Assembly: GCA_015657535.1 (NCBI GenBank)
Contig: JADHZB010001752.1
Location: forward strand, 1 to 36,168
Direction of reading: 5' to 3'
DNA length: 36,168 nucleotides
Source of the DNA: Nephromyces sp. MM_2019
Lineage: Eukaryota > Apicomplexa > Aconoidasida > Nephromycida
Shown here: one piece after another, positions 11,001 to 21,500 of the stretch
How positions within the stretch are numbered: the stretch's first letter is position 1
How the letters are laid out: each line of letters starts with the position of its first letter
Made by a program: the position numbers and the translations under genes
Notes under the pieces: model-generated
What the model was told of the DNA's origin: nothing
The model's input: only the letters and a program-made list of their open reading frames with translations
The model's database searches: none

Positions 11001-11841
11001 TAAGAACTAGAAAAGAAAAGTTTTATCTTGTCGATTTTCATCTTAAGTAGGTATCAAAATTGAGCGTATAACAGAACTAGTGCTGAACGCGTGGACTCAA
11101 GCTTTTCTTAAAAAGAAGGACAAACGGAAATCATAGAAAAATTCAAGCTCATACCCGATTGACACAATTTACACAATATAGGGGCAAGCTCTCATTGCGC
11201 GTGGCAAACATTTAGCACACATTACCTATAGCAAAATGAAAATCGAACTTCAAGTTCTTCAAATTCTCACGGTAAATTTCTCAAGATTATTTGCTCGAAA
11301 TTTGTGTGCTGCATATCAATATAGATTAGAGTAGCATGCACAGAACACACGGATGCTTTTTTAGTCAAAACTCGGCGCTTCGAGCATAAATTCTTACTAC
11401 AAGGACCTACTGATTTGCCAACTAACTGCCAACCATCCACGTTAAAAAGTACAATAATTTTTAATCAGCAGTTTCTTTCAAATTTTCTGAAAATCTAATC
11501 GTCGCATATCTAGAAAATCATGAACAGAGGCGAAAGTCCGGGATATTCGCATCTCAAAAAACCCCGAGAACAGCTTAAATTTTAACCCTTTTTACTTTTT
11601 TATGCCTTGTCTTGTTGGCGACCCTTTAACCCACAACATGCGAAAAGGATGTAGCACTTTTCTATCAAGTTGGAAGTTAAAATTTATTTGGCATACCGAT
11701 ATACTGCAATCCCTCGGTACCGGTAAACTCTTGGAAGAGCGCAAGTGCGAAATCACCAGGAACTCCAAAAATTGAGCCTATTCCAGCTTCAAGGAGTCTT
11801 CTAGTTAAAAAACTGCCAACCGAACACGTTCTTGGCGCCAT
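8063..11841 (-). CDS. PDC: Pyruvate decarboxylase (thiamine-diphosphate dependent)
   Basis: Converts pyruvate to acetaldehyde and CO2, the first step of ethanol fermentation; Mg and ThDP dependent. There is no obvious targeting peptide, so probably cytosolic. Minus-strand exons: 11841-11697, 10691-10270, 9990-9768, 9691-9466, 9364-9187, 8867-8715, 8496-8378, 8264-8063. All phases close to 556 codons, 555 aa, close to the usual PDC length. N-terminal PYR domain: GVPGDF with D30; [14 protein letters not shown] with the conserved ThDP glutamate E53; LLHHTLGD with the catalytic His pair 116-117. C-terminal PP domain: GSIGFT (414-419), GDGS (440-443), NNDGYTIE (467-474) completing the GDG..NN cofactor motif and the late active-site Glu 474. 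The His pair favours PDC over acetolactate synthase or oxalyl-CoA decarboxylase; indolepyruvate decarboxylase cannot be excluded. The first intron is 1005 nt; the others are 76-319 nt. No frameshift seen. Confidence 0.93.
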
Positions 11842-14800
11842 TTGGTCAGCTTCTCCTTCAAGTAATATGTTCTTCGAAGAAAAATGTTGATGCCTTCACT
11901 CGACTAAAAAAGTTATAAAAAGTTAGATATCGCATCTGTTGGAAAGTGCTCGGAAATATTCATTGCAAGAGGGAAATTTCGCAGATATTATTACTGTAAA
12001 CCGTAATACTAAAAAAGACACAGCAGCGAAGTCGCTCTGCCACGCTTAAATGATTTTTCCTAACTTTTTGCGTACACACAGTAAAATTGGCCATGGTCTA
12101 ACACACAATAACGACACAAAAACACATCTTTTTACAGTTGGCTCAGAGAGTTCGTAGATGCTACTAGCATGAGACCCAATATAAAAATCAGAATTTGTGT
12201 AAAAAAAATAAATTTTAGAAGCAAAGTTCCAAAATATTAGGTTCTCAAGCAGAGCATAACGCTTCTCGCCAGGCAGAATTATCCAAAGTCAATGTAAACT
12301 TTCAGATAATATAAAACCCCCTAAATCTACGGAACCCAGTTATCTGTAAACGTTCAGCAAATAGGCTAATCAAATACCATACAAAGAAGTTCTTACTGCT
12401 TTCAAGTTCGCTGAAATTGGCTGCAAAATATTTTTTTGGTGCTTGTAGAAGCAATATTTTTTTATAGAAAATTTTTTTTCTGGGAGTTGTTATAGCGGAT
12501 ATCCATATCCCCCTGCTACACCCTGAATAATCGCGCAATACTTCGCGGTCCAGGAATTTCGAGCGTGTATTCATAAAAAAATTCTTTTTGGCTTCATTTA
12601 TCCGGGGTACGGGATTGGATACGAAGTTAACCTCCAGTAATCTCTTTGTCGCAAGCCAATGATTTTCCAGGTGTACTTTGGTGCCCTTGTGAAACCGCCA
12701 TCGCGCGGTCAAGAGCCCCTACCATTATGATGGTGTGTGCGAGTTACGCTTCGCTTGCTGGCAAGCATATCGGCCCCACATAATAGGCGCCCCGCAAAAA
12801 TAAAAAGGCCATTCTTGTGTTGCACCTGGATTTGGTGGCCATCAGCATGAACCTTGTCCCAGAAAGAATAGCTGGAAAAACTTGTGGAGCGCGTGTGGTA
12901 TTTATCCCCTCCCGAAGAAGGTGCATTTTAAACGTGATGATCAGCGAAGTATACGTTGAATTCGTGCTAATTAGAGGACTAGAACAAGACCTAGACAAAA
13001 TACGCGCGGAAAAGCATTGAAGCGCCAGCGTAGCTCACGAAGATGTGGGTATACATACACTCCTCCCTCAGGCGCGCAGTGTTGCGAAATCTCGCAGTAG
13101 CATGTCTCATTTTTGGGGAGGGTAACGTCTTGGAAGCTAGTTCGCTTACTTTTAAACTCGAGAATTTGGTTTGCGAGCACTTCGCTTCGCAAAAGGCACG
13201 GGTAAAGAAGTCCATATTGGTTATGGGAATGCAACGAAAGGATAACAAACATCGCATAATCTTTGAATCATTGGTGGAAAAATAATATATACATATGGGG
13301 GGAAAATAATAGAGAAGTGACTACAAAGTGTTTTCTGAGTTAAAAATATAGGAAGAAGGCATTCCAAAAGGCCTAACAATGCGCATTTACTACTGCACTG
13401 GTGGGGGTATGCATAACTGCTTTTCCCAGCATCAAGAGAATTGGTGACTGTTGCCACGAAATCTCATTTCCAGGTAAAATGATCACCTTATGGATACACA
13501 CTGTCTAAAAATCCGAGTGGTTCAAACCTGAGGAGGCACGCCTCAATGTTATCACTGTTTTCATTAGAATGATCGCGATACGCATAAGCGTCATGTCTCA
13601 AGTAAATTTTTGTCAGCTTAGAAGTTTGCCAATGTTAAGAAGTACAGGATTTAATATAAATTCGGCTATAAACGCTTGTTTGGACTGTCAACTGTTTTAT
13701 ATTTTGCTGCTTATGCGATTTCAAGAATTAAGCACTTGGGTTTGGGCTGAAAGTATCTTGCAAATCATACGATGATGCATGAATGCGATCATAAAGTAGC
13801 ACCGAATTCCCATTCATTGTCCGAAACGTGAGGCCTAAACCTCAAGTAACGAAGCAACTACGAGCTGAAGATGTTTCACAATTAGCTGGGATAGAGAGAA
13901 CGTTATTAAAAGCGGAAAATACAAGTATTGAAAGCATATTGCGTGGGGACTAGCACCTTATCATCGATGAGAAAGTGCTTTGCCAGTAATAAGCCGCTCG
14001 CTCAAGAGCTAGCGAAACCAGGTGACCATGAGATTTTTCATGGAACATTCTTTGAATTCTCATTCGGTGAAACGAAGTAAGTGGCACCTGAATTCGCTCA
14101 TTCGCTTTTTCATGGACTAAGCGGAGGGTGAAAAAGCTAATCACGTTCAAAAGACAAAGAAGTTGCGGTCCCTACTGAACCAGCTGAATCAACAGAAATC
14201 GGATCTCTTTTGATGATTTTTTCAAAACTTTGCAAGTCAGCACAATCCCCATTTCTTATTCTCAAAGAAAATCAGTAAGATTTAGTTTGCGTTGATATGA
14301 GAGTTCTTTGAAGCGAAATTTCTAGAAAAAGTTTCGGAGGAAGTTTTTTCCTTTTGCCACATTACATCCCTTTGCTTTACATCGGCGCACGAAAACTATA
14401 ATTATAAACGGGTGTATGAACATTAAGCAAGCTTCTCCTATGGTCAGCCCAGCTCATTGCCAGAAATCCGCGCTCCTTTCGGATTTTAAACGTAAAATAA
14501 CGTCAAACCAAAGCAGGTACGACAAAACGCGCGGGTCTTCAGTATGTTAAATCCCATGCAATGATAAATTGACCTTGCGACTAGGTCGCGGAAGGTAGCA
14601 CAGCAGCATTTTCATACGGAAAATAGGTCCAGGTACTATGGACCGAAAATTATGGAACATCCGAAATTTCTGAAACAAGTAACCTCTTGCATTATAGGAT
14701 GTATAGGCAGCATTAAAAACTGCTCTAAAAGACGGGAATAGGTTAGATTTATGCCAGATAATGTAGAACATGCCGCTAAAATTACTGTTTATTCTTTTGC

Positions 14801-15546
14801 TATAAAATGAAGCTATATGTAATGCTTTTAGACACTGATGCTACAAATTTCTTTAAACAAAAATTCATCCATGGCATCTAGCAAAAGAATTGGCGAGCAA
14901 CAATCTAAGTAATGCTTCACTACAAAAAGAGAAGCTTTTGCATGTGTGAATACACGTAAAATGCGCGCAGTACATACTTTCAGGAGGTACCTCAAGAAAA
15001 CAACGGAGGGAATGGAAAATTAGTCCCCGAAAAAAAAAGTAAGAAATGCCCAGGTACATTACATTTGATGGAAAATCAGATGATTAGGCGATTTATCAGA
15101 TTTGATTACATCAATATCTTCAAGAACACACTGAATTCGTTTTTTATGGGTATTAATAAATGAATTATATACAAAGTTGGTGGCATAGTTTCTGTATTTT
15201 TGGCCTAAAAAATTACTTGCAAAAAAGTATGTTCAACCGCTGCTCATTTATTTGATAGATAGGGTGTGGACTCATTACCAGTTGTACCCATAAGATTCAT
15301 CCATCATGTATAGCCTTAAATACTGCGGCAGTGTATATTTTGTTTCTATTTATACTGTATGGATGCAGCTGAGCATTTTAAGCGAATTTTGTTTTTGTGT
15401 AAACTTTCCCAAGCACACATTACTATAAATGAAATTATATCCCATAGTTTTATTGGAGTTGAGGCAAGATGATATTTATTATACATAGAGAGGGACTTCG
15501 AACTATGGAAAAACCTAAGGAAAACAATAGAGATATTTTGAAAAAA
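11842..15546. other. Region without a recognised gene, including a GC-richer island
   Basis: Separates the PDC start from the 3' end of the RAD51D-like gene. 11842-12240 should include the PDC promoter. From about 12250 to 14760 the sequence is visibly richer in G+C (about 42-58% per 60-base line at 12841-13140, against about 35% around it) and lacks microsatellites. Several 60-136 codon open frames on both strands overlap each other, for instance minus 12302-12712 and plus 12817-13020. None resembles a protein I recognise and I could not build an intron-exon model. One short frame at 13795-13953 resembles a helix-turn-helix (listed separately). Decayed transferred or mobile DNA is one explanation; an unrecognised gene is another. 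Confidence 0.5.
13795..13953 (+). pseudogene. Fragment resembling an XRE-type helix-turn-helix
   Basis: A 52-codon open stretch without an ATG, ending at TAG 13951-13953. Its second half contains LRAEDVSQLAGIERTLLKAE followed by NTSIESILRGD. This resembles the XRE/HipB/HigA helix-turn-helix layout, where L..E.LA.LAGISR.TLS..E is followed by a S.ETLLR segment. The similarity is from memory of the family pattern only. There is no start codon and no recognisable partner gene, and the frame stops just where the last helix should continue, so if real it is a broken fragment. Chance resemblance is quite possible. Confidence 0.25.
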
Positions 15547-18500
15547 CTAAATAGACATGACTAGTCTATAGTCTAAACTGGTGTCTGAAAGCTATTCATA
15601 AGATATCCTCACGCGAAGAACCCCTATTAGGGCTAATATTTATACTCTTGGTTACAGTGTAAGAAGTTTACATGATAAAGTATCAAAAAGTATCAAGTAA
15701 ATACCTCCATCGGACAACAGAAGATGACAGTATCGGCTTGTAGGCTGCGGAAAAAAACATTTCAAGATCAGAGTGTGTGATGTCTTTTTTAACTAAAAGT
15801 TTGGTGTCTTTCAACATTTTAGGCAGCAAAAAAAAGCATTTTAATATAAAATATTTTTGGATAGCTTTTCGAACTAAAAGTTTGGTGCTTGCAAATAGAC
15901 TTGATTGAGACGATCAATCAAACATTTAAGGCTTAAACATAGAAACGATCCCTACCTGTGATGGGCTCTTTGTCAGTAAGGCCAACAGTATTCCATGAGG
16001 CACAAGCCGATACTCCTCAAGAGGTGCTTTAAACTTCCTTAAATCTGAAATACGCTCTATTTGTACCTAAAAATCGAGTCAATAGGGCACCAAAACAAAT
16101 CTCTTCAAAGTAGTTCATACGCACACACCAACTTAAAAAAATGTATGCAGTTCAGCAGCGATAACTGCGATTCAAAAGGAACCCATGTAAACCTTAATGC
16201 GAAAGCGTGGTGGCAAAATTTTTTCATACTCTTAAATCAATCACTAAATACTGTGAAATCTAACCTAGAAATACGTAAATCTATCACAAGCTGCCAATCA
16301 TGGATAAAAAACCCCCCTTCAAGGCAGATTTAAACCTGAAATATGTGGAAAACACGCTTTAGATCACAAAGCAAAAAGTTAACACGAAAGTATATGCAAT
16401 CGAGCGAGGATAACCTGCACATGCGGAGCTTCAATCCAATATCTTCCAAGGGCACTTCTATAAGAGTTTGGAGGAGGTATCATAACATCAGGCAAAGCTT
16501 TGCCTAGCTTAATTTTAAGGGGATATCCATCAAAGGGGAGGTAGCTAAACTGCAAATAAAATCCATCAAATCCACAGAAAACCCTTTAAATATATATTGC
16601 AAGAGAAAAAAGCTGCATGAACAAAAGTTTAATCACTGAAGGAGTGTTTTTTGCAAGAATATCAAAGATGCATACCTCTTGGGGAAAAGAGCTTGAGTAG
16701 TTTATAACCTGAGATCAAAAAAGAGCTGCTTTCCGTAATAAGCACAAGGGAAAGATAAAACTAAGGAGAAAATAGGGAAAAACTACTGAAGAGTAAAAGT
16801 TACAAGCAAAAATCTTGTGGTTTTGACAACAAATAGCCAAAAAAAAAGAGAAAACACAAACATGAACAGCGCCTTTAAAATATAGTACTTTTTCGTCTAA
16901 TATACACGCAGATTTAAAGCAAAACTTAACAAGAACTAAAGGGAAAAAAAGCTTATTCCTCAAGAAGAGTAAAAATCGTGAAGGGAACAAAAGAGCTATA
17001 GAGGAAAGAAGTAAAAATAGTGAAAAAATGGGGCCAAGAAGATGTTTCTAAAAGCCTTGGACCAGAATGAAGCTTCCTTGATGTTGGAGTTGCCTTGAGC
17101 TTAACAGCAAGCGAAGTGCATTTATAGTTTAATATCGATATCTATAAGATTTCAGCAATAAAAAAAACTTATAGTATATCGTCAAGAAGAATTCATTCAG
17201 CTAAATTGAAGTCTCCAATTCTTGCTTTATAATATGAAGAGGCAAAGCAGAAAGAAAACAGTGATTCGTAAAAATTGTGAGGATTCAAGTTCTAATGCAT
17301 GAAATTAAGAGGATTCAGCCCTTATGGCTTCAACTCAAACATCTATACAGATCTTTTCAGCAGTCTATATTGCAGTATAAAGTCCAGTGTTAAACAGAAA
17401 AAATGATGTTTTTCATAAGCTCATGCGTACCAAAAAACATCCACAATTTAAAAAACAGAGAATCGTACATTAAACTGGGAAAAAAAAGACAAAAAATATT
17501 TACAAGAGGCAGGAAGTACTGGATACTACAGCATGTTTGAAATGGGAGATCTAGAAGTGGCAGCTGAAAGTGATACAGCACAGTTATTTAGAAACCAATA
17601 TGATGATCATGATCTATGTAAAGACAGGGAAAATAGAAAGAAAATATATTGGTGTTTTACCATCACTTTTGCATAACACCACAAGGCTATTTTCCGCAGG
17701 AGATTAGAGGTCTGCTCGCAAACATCTGTAGAAGCAGAAACTTCGGGGATCTTTACTTTGAAATGTTTGAAGAATATGATGAAGTAACAGAAGAAGTAAA
17801 ACGATTATTCAAAGTTTCTAAAAAGCTGAGAAAATCTGTCATATATATGAAAATTAGGTCGTAAAACACTATGTGCGGTGTACGTACACTAGAATTTTTT
17901 ACGGCCAAAGAGTTCTTCAAGAAAAAAAGCCTACACGCAAATGCACTGATTGTAAAATTTCATTAGAAACTCAATTGGTTTTAAAAGTCTAGCAAGTATT
18001 TTAGCTCAAGAAAAGGTGTGTGAGAGAAAAAAAAAGTTTATGTGCGATAAAGTAGATTAAAATCAGAATTTGCACCGAAATTAATGCTGAAAACCCGGCA
18101 TGAGGTTTAGCTTTAAAAGCACTGACTGATGATCAAAAACGCAAAGGCATAGCATGATGCCTCTGGAAAACAATAGAAAGTGTGTTAATCAGCACAACTA
18201 CGTGTTTCTCATAAATTCTAGAGAGGAGACACACACTGAAATACTCCAATATATTGCTCGCACACATCAAAACCTTGCATTATATATATATATTTGTGCT
18301 GAACACTTTCCTTAAAACTCATTTCAGAGCTTAATTCATTCTTAATTAAGATGTTCAAAGTGCAAATAATGAAGAATCGTATAAAAGCAGCGTAAATTAA
18401 GCTTTGCAATAACATCTTTCTCAGCTCAAAAAGGGCAGTAAAGGTGGTAAAGTGCAGCACTAAGCAGTCAGAAACCTGAACATCAATCTTCAAAGCGAGA

Positions 18501-21500
18501 GTGTTGCATAAAATAGAAGCAAATTTCACGATATATCCCAAAAGAGCGAGCAAGGCTGCTAGAGTGCAATTTTTCTGTGCCCTTCCAAGAACAAAGTGCA
18601 AAAAAACTCGGGTGTCTAATGCAAAGCAGTAAGATACTCAAAAAAGCTCCGAAATGCAGCAAAATAAAAGAAAAAAATAGCGATGAAATGCAAAAAACCA
18701 TCTAAAATCACCAAGAAATTTGCGACGAACTTGATAATTCAGCACCACTCAAAGTTCCCAATATTAAGGGCAGAGCGTCCACAACAATTCCTTTAAGAAT
18801 CGTACCTTCCTGGCAGTAAATTTTGGAAAAGTGGAAAAATGCATCCCACAAACGAAATAAAAGGAAAAAGTCCCTCACAAAAAGAGGCATAAACAGTGAA
18901 TTTTTTTTTTTTTTCAAATTGCAGCGATATACCCCCCAATTCGAATAGGCACATTGAAGATTCATTAAATTTTATCGCAAAAATTGCACTGTATGCATAT
19001 TACGATGAAACAATCTTCACAGAAAACGATAAAATTTGTTTTCACAGAAATGAAAAATTGAGATGAAAATTTAATTGAAGAAAAAACTCGATAAAGAGTG
19101 ATAAAATGGTGATAAAAGTAGTGAATTACCAAAGAAAACCAAGCAATGAATCATGAATGTTTCATAGATGTAACAGGGGAGCTACAAAAACCCAGTTGTA
19201 CTACTCATTCTCAAGGAGATTCATAGAAATATCTTCAAAAATAGACTATTAAATTGCCTATTAAAAATCGCACAGAATTTCTTCACAAGAGGTTTTTTTC
19301 AATTTACGAAAACCAAATTGCACGCATGATGTAGCTCCAAGATATTTAATTTCAAATTGCTAATAAGTTTGTGTGCGGGAAAATTAAGTGAAAATTAGCC
19401 GGAAAAACAGCTATAATAAAACTTGAGATAACCACAAGAAACTAACTTTATGATGCATAAAAGTTTTCGAAAAAATTAAAATTCAAAATTCTGTTGTATA
19501 AAGGAAATAATTCTTGTTGCAGAAACTGCAAGCTTTGAGCATCCTTTTTAAGCAAAGTTACGCTAAAAAAATTTTGGTGAAGTTTATTTGACGTGCTGAA
19601 AACACAAAATAAATGCTTTTAGAGGCTCTAAAAATTCCCCTAAAATACACACAATAAATTCTTTTAAAGGCTCGTTCGCCATCATCAAAAATCAAGTGTT
19701 TTCCCCATATATTCCACACCCGTAATATTATGTTTTGCTAGCTCAGCCAAAAAGGGCTACCTCATTGCTTACTGGAGGATCAACTGAAGGCTCTTTAGAT
19801 TCTTTGCCTTTCCCCCTCTTTAATCTACGCGAATCTTCTCCGCCACTTTTAAAATCATCATTAACGCCTTCTAAGCAGGAAAATGCTTCGAGGGGTGAAG
19901 TAGTAAAAACTCGATCTTCAGGATGCAAACTCTCAAGCTTTGCAATGTTGTCAAGCAGCTTGATCAACTCCTTCCAATCGAATACCGTTATTATACGGAA
20001 TCTTAGTAGGAGGCTGTCGAGATAAGCTTTCTCCTTCTGCACACACCGAGGAAGAAACGTATCTCTCATTTAGGAGGCTAAACCCCCTTTGAAATTTTGT
20101 GTGCGCAATAAATACTACGTAACTATAACCTTCTGTGTGCGTGTATGTGCGTATATGGGTATGTGCATGTGTGTGTGCGCGGTACAGAAGCTATACCTGC
20201 ACATATTAGTGTGCGAACTTGAAGTTAACTCGGGTTTAGGGCTTATTAATACATTCAAATTTTCAGTTTCTTAGAGCAAAAAGTGTAGAGGGTAGTGAAT
20301 CATCCACATAAAAAAAATGATTTCATAACAGATACACCACACAAGGCTACTAAGAGTAGCAGCTAATTCAAACATGGTGTGTGTAACCTCATTTCAAGAA
20401 ACAGGGAGAGAGAAAAAGTAACATTTTTTTTCAGCCTTTTACCACTTAATGGAAAGCTAAGCAAATAAGTCACCAAGCATCAAAAGGATCAATACTGAGA
20501 ACTTCAACTTTAAAATTAACCAACAGCTAAATCACGGGAAAACGCATATTCTTTTAATTATATTAGCACTTGATAGTTATATGTAAAACTGATAAAAACT
20601 TCAAAAATTCCTCTCAAGCATCGCACTTGTTACAAGTACGAATTTAAGCATTTTTAAAATTTAATTTGACATTTTTTATGTGCGTGTCTGTTCAAGTAAA
20701 AACCTTCTTATCTAATAATATACATTGCAAAAAAAGGTAATAAAAAAGTTTAGAAAAAAATTGAACAGCCCGCTTTAAAATAGAAAGCTTCACACGGAAC
20801 TTCCTAGGATTTACACACAAAGCCATCTCAAAATCTCCAAAAAGGCAGAAAAATTATTCTGAGCTCCCATGAATTTAAAGAAGAAAAGCTTTCCAGGAAT
20901 GCTTCTATTCACTCTATTTTGATTTAGAATTCTACTAATTATCCTACCAGCTTAGCATCCCCAGAAGAAATTCTTTGGATAACTCGTAGCAGTGGGTTGG
21001 TATCAAACACTTTACCTGTAGAAAAAAATCGAAAAATTTTGCTTAAAAATACTAAAATGGGCTAGATGTTTCCTTTGAAGATTTTTCCCAACTAAAAGCT
21101 TCAATGAAGCACACGAAAAAGCATCAAATTTAGAGTCCATCAAAGATTTTCTAAAGAAAACCAAAGCTTTTTGAAGCCAAAAGTAAAACTTTCCGCTTCC
21201 TCAAATGAAGCTACAAGTTTTGGAAAAGCCATTGCACGAAACAAATTCAATTTCACTGCGTCCCCTTCAACTTTCTTTGAAATGTATGCAAAAGAATACT
21301 AAATTTTAGTCATATGCAACGCACACACAAATAAGTTAATAGGAAGGCACCTTAAAGTAAAGGTATCTGAAGTTAGCAAAATACTAATTTTAGATAATGA
21401 AATGTGAACGAGAGATCAGAATATGATGAATGAGAGAGATGATATCTTTGAAACTTACTCTAAAGAGGTAAAATAATCGAGAAAAAAACTAAAAAAAAGG

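Noticed and set aside
13519..13535. ggttcaaacct, resembling a tRNA T-arm / B-box
   Set aside because: I could not fold a cloverleaf around it: no matching acceptor stem or A-box at the required distance.
15705..15744. Initial thought of a replication protein A N-terminal domain (SRYCHLLLSDG)
   Set aside because: Joined with the preceding exons it matches the C-terminal end of RAD51D-type proteins, and the upstream exons contain the RecA core, not OB folds.
18476..18809. Initial thought that these exons belong to a UVRAG/ATG14-type autophagy protein (ALLALLGYIVKFASIL)
   Set aside because: Adjacent in-phase exons give clear RAD51-paralogue blocks (GIVVDA Walker B, ALGRYW, LLTKSP), so the RecA-family reading explains far more.
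19735..20025. 96-codon plus-strand open frame
   Set aside because: It is antisense to the RAD51D exon at 20036-19773, whose minus-strand frame has correct splice sites, phase and RecA-fold similarity.
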